Assembly (NCBI GenBank): GCA_965660325.1
Contig: CBFHZL010000003.1
Location: 1 to 64,000 of the forward strand
Direction of reading: 5' to 3'
From: Acidiluteibacter sp965660325
GTDB lineage: Bacteria; Bacteroidota; Bacteroidia; Flavobacteriales_E; Vicingaceae
DNA: 64,000 bases
The position numbers and the translations under genes are program-made. Numbering within the stretch: position 1 is the stretch's first letter; every line of letters begins with the position of its first letter. The notes beneath the pieces are model-generated. The model was not told the origin of the DNA. It searched no databases and saw only the letters and a program-made list of their open reading frames with translations. This document shows, one piece after another, positions 1 to 8,064 of the stretch.

Positions 1-158
1 TGCTCGTTAATACGCGATGCATCGCGAATCAACGATCAAAAACATCGCGTATCAACGAGCAATAATATCGCGAATCAACGAGCAATAATATCCCGTATCA
101 AGGATCATTATTATCGCGCATTAACTATAAATTTCATTGCGTATCAACGATTAAAACT
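1..158. repeat. Degenerate 23-bp tandem repeat block with an inverted unit at the edge
   Basis: Six head-to-tail units of exactly 23 bp can be laid out at 21-43, 44-66, 67-89, 90-112, 113-135 and 136-158. The core is ATCGCG(T/A)ATCAACGA followed by an A-rich tail; units 2 and 3 are almost identical and units 4-6 are more diverged. Bases 1-20 are close to the reverse complement of the same core, so the left end forms an imperfect palindrome around base 20. The last unit overlaps the stop codon of the DUF2130 gene. The array may continue to the left of the window. No spacers separate the units, so this is not a CRISPR. Function unknown. Confidence 0.8.
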
Positions 159-1437
159 ACTCTAATTCCAACGTACTTTGGTCATCATCTTCATCAGAAC
201 CTGGCAATTCTAAAGCTTTTACAGTACCGATAGCATTTCCGGCTATCCCCTTTATGCTGCCATACATGTCAATAGTGTTGGTCACTACTTTTTCTATCTG
301 CTTCTCACGGCTTTTCCAAATCCGTTGCATCGAGCGTTTCTCAGAATCAAGATCATTTTTCATGGTTGTAAAACCCTCTACAATGGCCTCAATTTGTAAT
401 TTAAACGCATTAGACGTCAAAAAGTCATACAGCATACCCATTTTATCTCCTTTATTCTCTTGAGATGACACGGCAGCGCTTAGTCGAATAATGGATTCTC
501 TTAACACATTGGACAAGCCTTTAAACTCCTCAAAGGTACAGATCCAAATGCCATCTTTCATACCTAATCGCGGCATATCAGCAGGCATTACTTCCGTTAC
601 CAACACACCGATATCAGCTCCCTTATCGCGTATGTCAGCTTTAAATTTTTCTATCCAAGTCGGCTGAAAATCCTTAGTGCGCTTGCTTTCATAGCATATT
701 TTACCGCAATTGGCCTTACTTCTAGTATTTACGATTTGAACGCAATCAGCTCCACGTGCACCTTTCTTTATTTCTTCTATGGTATCAAGTGGAAACGTAG
801 ACTCCAGCCACTCCTCTATCGCCAATTCTTGTACTTCGCCTTGCAGTTGCATAGAGCCTTGCTCCTGCTTGCGTTTCATCTCTTCCGTCAGCTTTTTTTG
901 ATCGGCCAACTGCTTTTGCAATTCTTTCATCGCCAACTCCATTCGCTCTTCTTCTTGACGCTTAATTTTATCTTTTTCTTGAAGGATTTGTTGACTAAAC
1001 TTTTTCTCAGCAGCTATTTCTATTTCTTCTTTCAGTTCTGTTTTCTCTCGCTTCAATCGTTCTAAATCCGCTTGCATGCGATTATACTCCTTCAACTTAT
1101 CTGACTTTTCTTGCAATTCTTTTTGAATACCGGCCATTAACTCGCTGTTTTCCTCAGCCAACTGCTTTTTCAGTTGCTCATTCATCAACGATTTTTCCTC
1201 TTTTAGTTTGACAGCTAATCGTTCCTTAAACAGTTCATTCTCTTTCTTTTTTGCTTCTTCAAACTGCTTTTTTTCTTCCGCTAATAAAGCGACTTCCTTT
1301 GCTTGTTGCTTTGCAGCCTCCTGCAGCTGAGCATTATACTTTTGTTTGAGATCCCCTTCTAGTTGTCGGTAAAGTATTTCGTTTACGTCTATTGATGTTT
1401 TACAATTCGGGCAAGAAATTTTTGAAGTCTGATCCAT
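157..1437 (-). CDS. DUF2130 domain-containing coiled-coil protein
   Basis: 426 aa, soluble. The N-terminus has a zinc-ribbon-like CPNCKTS motif with only one Cys pair. Residues about 30-215 are a long Lys/Glu/Gln-rich coiled coil. The C-terminal part, about 220-330, matches the DUF2130 family, with GARGADCVQIV, then CYESKRTKDF and a conserved GIWICTFEEF segment. The D...ExK arrangement (GADC, then YESKRTK) resembles a PD-(D/E)XK nuclease core, but that is an inference from the motif and no activity is established. It lies 38 bp downstream of the S1/P1 nuclease gene on the same strand and may share its transcript. Family membership is confident; the role is unknown. Confidence 0.85.
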   Translation of the reverse strand: MDQTSKISCPNCKTSIDVNEILYRQLEGDLKQKYNAQLQEAAKQQAKEVALLAEEKKQFEEAKKKENELFKERLAVKLKEEKSLMNEQLKKQLAEENSELMAGIQKELQEKSDKLKEYNRMQADLERLKREKTELKEEIEIAAEKKFSQQILQEKDKIKRQEEERMELAMKELQKQLADQKKLTEEMKRKQEQGSMQLQGEVQELAIEEWLESTFPLDTIEEIKKGARGADCVQIVNTRSKANCGKICYESKRTKDFQPTWIEKFKADIRDKGADIGVLVTEVMPADMPRLGMKDGIWICTFEEFKGLSNVLRESIIRLSAAVSSQENKGDKMGMLYDFLTSNAFKLQIEAIVEGFTTMKNDLDSEKRSMQRIWKSREKQIEKVVTNTIDMYGSIKGIAGNAIGTVKALELPGSDEDDDQSTLELE

Positions 1438-1475
1438 AGGAATAATCGTTTTGAAGAAATATTAGGTATTAACTG

Positions 1476-2243
1476 TTATTGAAAGAGCGCATTAAGAACA
1501 CCTGCTAACCTTACGCCTGACTTAAGTAATTGTTCTTGCATCAAATCCCAATGTTCGTAGGCATACTCGTAACCAATTTTATCCAATCCTTTATCCGGAT
1601 AAATGCGTTCACGAATCATTGCCGCTTCATTGGCCCAGTCAGCTGTAGTACTCGATTGCCAAAGGTCAATTTGGTCAGGCGTAGTAAAATCAATCACTTC
1701 AACCAATTCAGAATAGCTGTACTCTTTATGTTCAATTAGCTGGCTGTCCCATATGCGGTGTAGATTACTGTTGGAGTAAAACCATTTGATGTTGTAATCA
1801 TTTCCACCTCGATCTTTTCCATTTCCTACATGCAGCGGCTGATGAATATCGCCCACTAGGTGCACTAAAAACCGAAGTGCTACTTGTTTTTCTTCTAGGG
1901 TTGATTCAGTATTGGTTATGATCGCTTTCATGTCCTCAATCGCCTTTACAACTTCTCCTTTATCACTTTTCTCACAGGTTGCATAAGTTTCTCCATTAGG
2001 AATGGTCGTATAATGCCATGCATGTGTATGATCATAGGCATCATCGCTCTTTACTTCATCCATAAAGGTCGATGCCACAGCAAGGCTTTCATTTCCCAAA
2101 ATTGCTTTAATGGCCTTTTCTGCTTCAGGTGTAAGGTAGTTTTCTGCTACTTTTCCTACTACTCGGTGTCCGATTTGGCCCCAAGCCATTACGGATATGG
2201 AGGCAAAAATACTGATGGTTGCAAGTACGAACTTATGTTTCAT
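1476..2243 (-). CDS. Secreted S1/P1 family nuclease
   Basis: 255 aa with an N-terminal signal peptide ending near residue 20 (SVMA), so that Trp21 (AWGQIGH) would be the first mature residue. In S1/P1 nucleases the N-terminal Trp and following His ligate the trinuclear zinc cluster. Other ligand motifs are visible: DHTHAWHY, HLVGDIHQPLHVG with GGND shortly after, and LHRIWDSQLI. These enzymes cleave single-stranded DNA and RNA and remove 3'-phosphate from nucleotides, so a periplasmic or extracellular nutrient-scavenging role is likely. Length is normal for bacterial members. A TAATTTTA element at 2272-2279 on the minus strand could be its -7 box. Confidence 0.93.
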   Translation of the reverse strand: MKHKFVLATISIFASISVMAWGQIGHRVVGKVAENYLTPEAEKAIKAILGNESLAVASTFMDEVKSDDAYDHTHAWHYTTIPNGETYATCEKSDKGEVVKAIEDMKAIITNTESTLEEKQVALRFLVHLVGDIHQPLHVGNGKDRGGNDYNIKWFYSNSNLHRIWDSQLIEHKEYSYSELVEVIDFTTPDQIDLWQSSTTADWANEAAMIRERIYPDKGLDKIGYEYAYEHWDLMQEQLLKSGVRLAGVLNALFQ

Positions 2244-2449
2244 TTTGATGATTGGTTGGTTAAAACTGCCGTAAAATTAATGCTCTTTTGTAGGTAATCG
2301 ATTTGAAAGTGTATTAGTTTTTCAACAAAACTGCATCATATTAATATAAATATAGAGTAAACAACGTAGTAGAATACGGTAAATAACGTATAGTAATCGT
2401 TCTAATGTGATTGCATCTTTGCTTCATTAATCATTTAAACTCATAAACA

Positions 2450-3163
2450 ATGAAAAGTAAAGTATTTACCGCGACTATGATTGCATTAATAAGTTTAACC
2501 GCTTGTGAAGAAACAGAGGACATAGCTCCAACACCATCTCCTTCTCAATCAACCAGCGCTAGCACCACTCCAACCTTTACAGGAGCTGATGCTGTTATGG
2601 TAGGTGTTAACTCCATCACTTCTACCCAAGGTATCAACTTAACCGTTGGAACTGCTGTTGGTATCTTTTACAACAATGGAGATTTGGTCAATGTAGGTGA
2701 AGTAAAAGCCAATAATCAATCACTAACTCAACAGGGAGGTACGTATGTTCATACACCAGGCTTTTTATCGCCGAGCGGTATCGACTTTAGCAATGGCTGC
2801 AATTGGGAAGTTGAAGGAGGTAATACTTTTAGCGCCTTTTCTTACAATTACAACAGAGATTTTCCAACAGTAGGAGCCATATCTAGCAGCGATGAAGTAA
2901 GCAAATCGGCTAATTATACACTGCAAGTTTCTTCGGTTACAAATTCAGATTCTGTTCTTTTTATCCTCGGTGAGCTTTCGCATACTGCAGCATCAAATGT
3001 TACTTCACACACATTTACGGTAGATGATATGAAAGACTTACCCGAAGGAACTACCGCTGCAATTGTTGCTCCTTATCATTTTAGACAACGTAATGAAAAT
3101 AGCAAAAACGTTTACTATGTAAGTGAATCAGTAATCACAAAAGTTGTCTCAATTAATAATTAA
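2450..3163 (+). CDS. Hypothetical lipoprotein
   Basis: 237 aa. A lipoprotein signal ends LTAC at Cys19 and is followed by EETED; such acidic residues after the Cys resemble the surface-export signal of Bacteroidota lipoproteins. Next comes a Ser/Thr/Pro-rich linker (about residues 25-43) and a globular, Gly/Asn/Ser-rich domain with many short beta-type segments. I recognise no named family. The downstream outer-membrane barrel starts 37 bp after its stop on the same strand, so the two may be co-transcribed and act together at the cell surface; this is inferred from context only. Confidence 0.75.
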   Translation: MKSKVFTATMIALISLTACEETEDIAPTPSPSQSTSASTTPTFTGADAVMVGVNSITSTQGINLTVGTAVGIFYNNGDLVNVGEVKANNQSLTQQGGTYVHTPGFLSPSGIDFSNGCNWEVEGGNTFSAFSYNYNRDFPTVGAISSSDEVSKSANYTLQVSSVTNSDSVLFILGELSHTAASNVTSHTFTVDDMKDLPEGTTAAIVAPYHFRQRNENSKNVYYVSESVITKVVSINN

Positions 3164-3200
3164 ACTAATCAATTAACTAATTAACCAAAACTATATTAAA

Positions 3201-3743
3201 ATGAAAAAGTTACTATTTTTTACAATCGCATCCTTTATAGGGATTTACAGTTATGCACAAACGTACAACGAAGGTGATAACTTGTTAAATGTCGGCATTG
3301 GACTAGGTTCTACATTTACCACTGGAGACAATACGCTACCTCCTCTATCAGCCTCTTTTGAGCATGGATTTTCAGATAAAATTAGCGCAGGTGGATTTCT
3401 GGGGTATGCAGGATCTAAAGAGGAGTTAGCAACCTTTGGAACTACGTATACCTTCAAATACTCTTATTTGATTTTTGGTGCTAGAGGAAGCTATAATTTT
3501 TACAATACCGATAAGATTGATGCTTACGGTGGAGTATTACTTGGGTACAATGTTGCAAACTCAGAAGTAGAAGTTTCTGGAGCAGGTGGAGGATTTGTTA
3601 CACCACAAGCCGCTGACGTTGGCGGTCTAGCATATGGCTTTCACGTTGGCGCTCGTTACTATTTTAATGAAAAGATTGGCGCTTATGGCGAATTGGGCTA
3701 TGGAATCGCTATTCTAAATATTGGCCTAGCGGCAAAGTTTTAA
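3201..3743 (+). CDS. Outer-membrane beta-barrel protein
   Basis: 180 aa. The signal peptide MKKLLFFTIASFIGIYSYA is followed by a mature protein of alternating hydrophobic and polar residues rich in Gly, Tyr and Phe (for example SFEHGFSDKISAGGFLGYAG and GELGYGIAILNIGLAAKF). This is the pattern of a small eight-strand barrel of the OmpA/OmpW-like "outer membrane beta-barrel" group, and it ends in Phe as barrels often do. No catalytic motif is seen. A strong hairpin begins 15 bp after the stop. The substrate or partner is unknown; the adjacent lipoprotein gene is the obvious candidate partner. Confidence 0.8.
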   Translation: MKKLLFFTIASFIGIYSYAQTYNEGDNLLNVGIGLGSTFTTGDNTLPPLSASFEHGFSDKISAGGFLGYAGSKEELATFGTTYTFKYSYLIFGARGSYNFYNTDKIDAYGGVLLGYNVANSEVEVSGAGGGFVTPQAADVGGLAYGFHVGARYYFNEKIGAYGELGYGIAILNIGLAAKF

Positions 3744-3757
3744 CAAAATCAATTTAT

Positions 3758-3793
3758 AAAAGTCCATCTGCTGAACGCAGCAGATGGACTTTA
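3758..3793. terminator. Bidirectional intrinsic terminator
   Basis: A 15-bp perfect stem (3759-3773 with 3778-3792) and a 4-base loop AACG lie between two convergent genes. A- and T-rich flanks give short U-tracts in both directions. The stop codon of the minus-strand thioesterase gene (3791-3793) lies in the right arm, so the hairpin serves both transcripts. Confidence 0.8.
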
Positions 3794-4180
3794 TTGGTCT
3801 AATCGATCTTTTATGAATTCCTTTTTCGTTTTACCATGAGGGCTGGGTTTCCCATCAGGGCCTAAATTAACCATCACAATGGTAGATATAGAAATAATTT
3901 CGGCTCGTGTCTCTAGGTTTCTGACCTCACATCTTAGTGTTAGTGATGTTTTTCCAAACTTTACGGGTTCTATACCAATTTCAATTATATCTCCTTGTTT
4001 AGGAGCTTGAATAAAATTAATTTCTGACATAAATTTGGTAACGATTTTCTGATTTTCAAGCTGCACTATGGTGTACAAAGCAGCTTCTTCGTCAATCCAT
4101 TGTAAAAGTCGTCCTCCAAAGAGGGAATTATTTGGATTCAAATCTTCAGGTTTTACCCATTTTCGTGTGTGGAAGTTCAT
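3791..4180 (-). CDS. Acyl-CoA thioesterase, hotdog fold (YciA-like)
   Basis: 129 aa, the size of a single hotdog domain. The hallmark segment SLFGGRLLQWIDEEAA contains the Asp/Glu pair on the central helix seen in YciA/BFIT-type acyl-CoA thioesterases, followed by FMSEINFIQAPKQGDIIEI, the typical "F..P...GD" strand. It probably hydrolyses short- to medium-chain acyl-CoA esters in the cytoplasm as a dimer or hexamer of hotdogs. Convergent with the barrel gene and divergent from uspA-like 4248-4694. An exact TACATTTG promoter element lies 36 bp upstream of the ATG. Confidence 0.88.
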   Translation of the reverse strand: MNFHTRKWVKPEDLNPNNSLFGGRLLQWIDEEAALYTIVQLENQKIVTKFMSEINFIQAPKQGDIIEIGIEPVKFGKTSLTLRCEVRNLETRAEIISISTIVMVNLGPDGKPSPHGKTKKEFIKDRLDQ

Positions 4181-4215
4181 TGTATAAGTGTATTAATTGT
4201 ACTAAATTTATAAAG

Positions 4216-4223
4216 CAAATGTA
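4216..4223 (-). promoter_or_regulatory. Bacteroidota -7 promoter element (TACATTTG)
   Basis: Exact match to TAnnTTTG on the minus strand, upstream of the acyl-CoA thioesterase ATG. No clear -33 TTG is seen at ideal spacing. Confidence 0.55.
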
Positions 4224-4247
4224 CTACCCTAAATTAATACGAAAACG

Positions 4248-4694
4248 ATGAAAAACATATTAGTAGCCATAGAAGTTAACAACAGTGATCTGATGAATCG
4301 AATGCTAGAAACCACAGCAAAATTTGCCAAAGCTTTTGGTGCAAAATGCTGGCTGATTCAAGTAGCTGCTCCCAACCCTGACTTCGTAGGGTATGAAGCA
4401 GGCCCTCAATATATCAGAGATCTGCGCGCAGATGAGCTCAGGGAGTCGCACAGCGCATTGCAAGAGCAAACCAACCTATTAAAAAAGCACCAAATTGATG
4501 CAGAAGGCCTTACCATTCAGGGCCCTACGGAGCAAATGATTCTAGAAGAAGTCGATAAACTCAATATTGATCTGATGATTCTAGGTAACAAAAATCATGG
4601 TTTGCTACACACCATATTTATTGGCAGTGTTACCGATGACTTGATAAAAGATGCTAAGATTCCGATCTATTTAGTTCCCGGAGAGGTAGAATAG
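4248..4694 (+). CDS. Universal stress protein (UspA family)
   Basis: 148 aa, one Usp domain. It starts MKNILVAIEVNN, the first strand of the fold. The C-terminal nucleotide-loop region reads GNKNHGLLHTIFIGS; compared with the ATP-binding consensus G-2x-G-9x-G(S/T), the first Gly and the final GS are kept but the second Gly is Asn. Binding of ATP is therefore plausible but not certain. Probably a cytoplasmic dimer made under stress or stasis. It stands alone, divergent from the thioesterase gene. Confidence 0.9.
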   Translation: MKNILVAIEVNNSDLMNRMLETTAKFAKAFGAKCWLIQVAAPNPDFVGYEAGPQYIRDLRADELRESHSALQEQTNLLKKHQIDAEGLTIQGPTEQMILEEVDKLNIDLMILGNKNHGLLHTIFIGSVTDDLIKDAKIPIYLVPGEVE

Positions 4695-4820
4695 TAATAA
4701 CTCTTTTTCTCAATTGGAATATTGATTCATTAAGTTATTACCAAATTGATCTATCAACTCATTATTGTATTGATTAATTGATCCATCAGCTTAATGCTAT
4801 CATTTGTCTGTTTTTATCAG

Positions 4821-4828
4821 TAATTTTG
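4821..4828 (+). promoter_or_regulatory. Bacteroidota -7 promoter element (TAATTTTG)
   Basis: Exact TAnnTTTG match 20 bp before the ABC-F start codon. A TTTG at 4803-4806 is closer than the usual -33 spacing, so only the -7 element is claimed. Confidence 0.6.
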
Positions 4829-4848
4829 CGGTCTCAAAAGCATAGATT

Positions 4849-6462
4849 ATGATTGAAGCACAAAACATTTCACTACAATTTGGTAAGCGTATTTTATTTG
4901 ATGAAGTAAACATCAAATTTACAGGCAACAACTGTTATGGCATTATTGGAGCCAATGGCGCAGGAAAGTCTACTTTTCTAAAAATCCTAGCCGGCGAAAT
5001 GGATGCCAATTCTGGTAGAATCCATATTGAACCAGGTAAACGGATGGCCGTGTTGAGTCAAAATCACAATGCTTTTGATGCCTACTCTGCTTTGCACACC
5101 GTAATGATGGGACACAAAACACTGTGGAACATTATGCAAGAAAAAGACGCCATATATGCTAAGCCTGATTTCAGCGAAGAAGACGGAATTAAAGCTTCTG
5201 AGTTAGAAGCTGAGTTTGCAGAAATGGATGGATGGAATGCAGAGAGTGATGCTGCAGCATTATTAAGCGGTCTAGGAATAGAAGAATCTGAGCACTTCAA
5301 AAATGTGGAAGATTTATCAGGTAATCAAAAGGTGCGAGTTTTATTAGCTCAGGCTTTATTTGGAAATCCTGACATTCTGATTCTTGATGAGCCTACCAAC
5401 GATTTGGATATTAAAACCATTTCTTGGTTAGAGGACTTTTTACTCGATTTTAAAAATACGGTGATTGTGGTTTCTCACGATAGACACTTCTTGGATACGG
5501 TTTGTACCAATATTGTCGATATTGATTTCAAAAAAGTGAGTTTGTTTACAGGAAACTACTCATTTTGGTACCACACTAGCCAATTGGCATCTAGACAAAA
5601 AGCCAACCAGAATAAAAAAGCGGAAGAGAAAAAGAAAGAACTTCAGGACTTTATTGCACGATTTAGTGCCAATGCATCTAAATCAAAACAGGCAACAAGT
5701 AGAAAAAAGTTGTTGGATAAAATCAATGTAGACGAAATTCAAGCATCAACACGAAGGTATCCTGCCATCATATTTGATCAAAAAAGGGATGCAGGAAATC
5801 AGCTACTAAACATCACCAACCTTTCTAAAAAAGTAGATGGTGAATATGTGTTTAAAGACTTGAATTTAAATGTAACCAAAGGTGATAAAATTGCGTTTTT
5901 AAGCCATGACGGAATAGCAGTTACTAAACTGTTTGAAATTCTTGATGGTGTAGAAAAAGCTGATTCCGGAGAATTTGTATTTGGCCAGACGATTACTACT
6001 GCTTATTTACCAAATGATAATTCTTCATTTTTTGATGGTAAAGACAATTTAGTCGATTGGTTAAGACAGTATTCCGAAGAGAAAGATGAAGTTTATATTC
6101 GTGGTTTTCTTGGTAAAATGTTGTTTTCAGGGGAGGAATCCTTCAAGCAGGTAAACGTACTTTCAGGAGGAGAAAAAGTGAGGTGTATGCTGTCTCGCAT
6201 GATGCTACAAGGTGCCAATCTATTAATCTTAGATGAACCTACAAATCACTTAGACTTAGAGTCCATTACAGCCTTAAACAACTCCCTAATGGATTTTCCA
6301 GGTACGGTTTTGTTCACCTCTCATGACCATGAGTTTACACAAACAGTTGCCAACCGAATAGTAGAACTTACTCCGCAAGGAACCATCGATATGCTGATGA
6401 CATACGATGAGTACTTAGAAAGTGATAAAATTGATGGGAAACGAGCTGAGTTAACTGCTTAA
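4849..6462 (+). CDS. ABC-F family ATPase (YbiT-type) with degenerate second P-loop
   Basis: 537 aa with two ABC domains and no membrane segments, as in ABC-F translation factors that act on the ribosome. Domain 1 (about 1-250) has Walker A GANGAGKST, signature LSGNQKVRVLL and Walker B ILILDEPTNDLD. The linker contains the FSANASKSKQATSRKK segment typical of the YbiT subgroup. Domain 2 (about 320-520) keeps signature LSGGEKVRCML and Walker B LLILDEPTNHLD, but at the Walker A position it reads FLSHDGIAVTKLF: the P-loop Lys is replaced by Val and two Gly are lost. Domain 2 may therefore bind nucleotide poorly. The reading frame is clean, so this is not a pseudogene. The cellular role of YbiT-type proteins is not settled. 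Confidence 0.92.
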   Translation: MIEAQNISLQFGKRILFDEVNIKFTGNNCYGIIGANGAGKSTFLKILAGEMDANSGRIHIEPGKRMAVLSQNHNAFDAYSALHTVMMGHKTLWNIMQEKDAIYAKPDFSEEDGIKASELEAEFAEMDGWNAESDAAALLSGLGIEESEHFKNVEDLSGNQKVRVLLAQALFGNPDILILDEPTNDLDIKTISWLEDFLLDFKNTVIVVSHDRHFLDTVCTNIVDIDFKKVSLFTGNYSFWYHTSQLASRQKANQNKKAEEKKKELQDFIARFSANASKSKQATSRKKLLDKINVDEIQASTRRYPAIIFDQKRDAGNQLLNITNLSKKVDGEYVFKDLNLNVTKGDKIAFLSHDGIAVTKLFEILDGVEKADSGEFVFGQTITTAYLPNDNSSFFDGKDNLVDWLRQYSEEKDEVYIRGFLGKMLFSGEESFKQVNVLSGGEKVRCMLSRMMLQGANLLILDEPTNHLDLESITALNNSLMDFPGTVLFTSHDHEFTQTVANRIVELTPQGTIDMLMTYDEYLESDKIDGKRAELTA

Positions 6463-6579
6463 TTCAAGCGTTGATTTTAATCAAGAACTGTTATTTAGCG
6501 TCCATCTTTTTTTCATCTTAATTGCCGATAATTATGCTCATATTTGGCAGGTATAAATAAACCATTAAAAAGTAAAGCA

Positions 6580-6678
6580 ATGGCAAAAGGTCAAGATTCA
6601 AAAAAGAATGTAAAGAAAGAGCCTGCAATGACTCCGAAAGAAAAGAAGGAAGCTAAAAGACTCAAAAAAGCAAAATAA
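6580..6678 (+). CDS. Small Lys-rich basic protein (32 aa)
   Basis: A 33-codon frame beginning MAKGQDSKKNVKKEP and ending RLKKAK, with 15 Lys/Arg and no hydrophobic segment. It has an A-rich leader (AAAAAGTAAAGCA) typical of Bacteroidota start sites and is followed 18 bp later by a terminator hairpin, so it looks like a complete short transcription unit. I recall similar short MxKGQDxKK proteins in other Bacteroidota, which supports it being real; this was not checked. It could bind nucleic acid or ribosomes, but nothing in the sequence proves that. Confidence 0.65.
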   Translation: MAKGQDSKKNVKKEPAMTPKEKKEAKRLKKAK

Positions 6679-6695
6679 TACCACTTAGAATAATG

Positions 6696-6726
6696 AAAAG
6701 CGAATCTTAAATGGGTTCGCTTTTTT
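6696..6726 (+). terminator. Intrinsic terminator after the 32-aa basic protein
   Basis: Stem AAAAGCGAA / TTCGCTTTT with an 11-base loop, continuing into a run of T. It separates the small basic protein gene from ispH. Confidence 0.75.
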
Positions 6727-6818
6727 ACTTTATATTAAAATGAGATTTCGATTCTTTGGTGTCTAAACTTTTAATCAATCTAACGTTTACTCTACGAACT
6801 TCTTCCCCTCCTTTTTGT

Positions 6819-6826
6819 TACTTTTG
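6819..6826 (+). promoter_or_regulatory. Bacteroidota -7 promoter element (TACTTTTG)
   Basis: Exact TAnnTTTG match, 17 bp before the ispH ATG. Confidence 0.6.
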
Positions 6827-6843
6827 ACGTGTAAAGATGCAGT

Positions 6844-8064
6844 ATGAAACAGTTCGAAATACCTACCTATTACCGAAGTTCCTTTATTGGAACCATTAAA
6901 GAAGCTCGTAAAATTAGTGATCCGAGAAAGAAGGACTTCACGCCTACACTTTTGGACTTTGGACCTGTTCAGTTTTACATTGCTCGTCATTTTGGTTTTT
7001 GCTATGGTGTAGAAAATGCCATTGAAATTGCTTACAAGGCAGTTGAAGAAAATCCTGGTAAACGTATTTTGCTACTTTCTCAAATGATCCACAATCCTAT
7101 TGTAAATGCCGATTTGCAATCTAAAGGCATCGATTTTATTATGGATACTGAAGGAAACCACTTTATCGAGTGGGAAGAATTGAAAAGTGATGATATTGTT
7201 ATAATACCCGCATTTGGTACCACTTTAGAAATTGAAAAACTATTGGCCGACAAACAAATAGAAACACAACAGTACAACACCACTTGCCCATTTGTAAATA
7301 AGGTATGGAAACAGTCGGATAAATTAGGAAAGGACAACTATACAGTGCTTATACATGGAAAGCATAAGCATGAAGAAACTAGGGCCACATTTTCGCACAG
7401 TAATGCCTCTGCACCTTCTATTGTTTTAAAAGATATCGATGAAGCTAGAACAATTGGAGATATAATTCTCGGAAAAATTGACCAGTCTATATTTTTTGAA
7501 AAATTTAAAGGACGATATTCGGAGGGTTTTGATATCGAAAGGCACTTATCAAGAGTAGGTGTTGTAAATCAAACGACCATGCTCGCTAGCGAAACTCAAG
7601 CCATTGCAGACTACTTTAAATCGGTGATGTTGGAAAAGTATGGTAAAACTGACATCAAAAATCACTTTGCGGACACTAGAGACACATTGTGTTATGCGAC
7701 CAATGACAATCAGCAGGCCACCTATGGTTTATTAAAAGAGACGGCAGATATCGCAATTGTGGTTGGTGGATATAATAGCTCCAACACCTCGCACATTGTT
7801 GATTTATGTGAAGAGAAACTACCCACTTTTTTTATTTCATCAGCAGATGAAATAAAAGACGATCAGACTATTCATCACTTTAATTACCAACGACAAGAGC
7901 TACTAGAAACTACGGGGTTTTTAAACAAAAACAATCCAACAAAGATCATTCTTACTAGTGGTGCTTCTTGCCCCGATACAATGATTGATAAAGTAATCAG
8001 TAAATTAATTGATTATTTCCCAGGCAGCAAAACAATGGATCAGGTGCTTGATGAGATGGCTTAA
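6844..8064 (+). CDS. ispH: 4-hydroxy-3-methylbut-2-enyl diphosphate reductase
   Basis: 406 aa. IspH (LytB) carries out the last step of the MEP isoprenoid pathway, converting HMBPP to IPP and DMAPP with a 4Fe-4S cluster. The three cluster cysteines are visible: Cys53 in HFGFCYGVENA, Cys148 in TTCPFVNKVWK and Cys376 in SGASCPDTMIDKV. The substrate-binding pattern HGKHKHEET is also present. It is longer than the E. coli enzyme (about 316 aa), with an N-terminal extension of about 40 residues and insertions, which I believe is usual for Bacteroidota. Its stop overlaps the stop of convergent cmk by 4 bp (TTAA). It would feed quinone side-chain and carrier-lipid synthesis. Confidence 0.96.
   Translation: MKQFEIPTYYRSSFIGTIKEARKISDPRKKDFTPTLLDFGPVQFYIARHFGFCYGVENAIEIAYKAVEENPGKRILLLSQMIHNPIVNADLQSKGIDFIMDTEGNHFIEWEELKSDDIVIIPAFGTTLEIEKLLADKQIETQQYNTTCPFVNKVWKQSDKLGKDNYTVLIHGKHKHEETRATFSHSNASAPSIVLKDIDEARTIGDIILGKIDQSIFFEKFKGRYSEGFDIERHLSRVGVVNQTTMLASETQAIADYFKSVMLEKYGKTDIKNHFADTRDTLCYATNDNQQATYGLLKETADIAIVVGGYNSSNTSHIVDLCEEKLPTFFISSADEIKDDQTIHHFNYQRQELLETTGFLNKNNPTKIILTSGASCPDTMIDKVISKLIDYFPGSKTMDQVLDEMA

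Noticed and set aside
1..158. Possible CRISPR array at the left edge
   Set aside because: Units are 23 bp, contiguous and without spacers, and they diverge gradually; no cas gene is near.
736..1065. 109-codon open frame on the plus strand
   Set aside because: Antisense to the coiled-coil of the DUF2130 gene; Phe/Leu-rich as expected from Glu/Lys codons read backwards.
4849..6462. ABC-F gene as a pseudogene because of the missing P-loop
   Set aside because: The frame is full length and all other motifs are intact, so functional divergence is more likely than decay.
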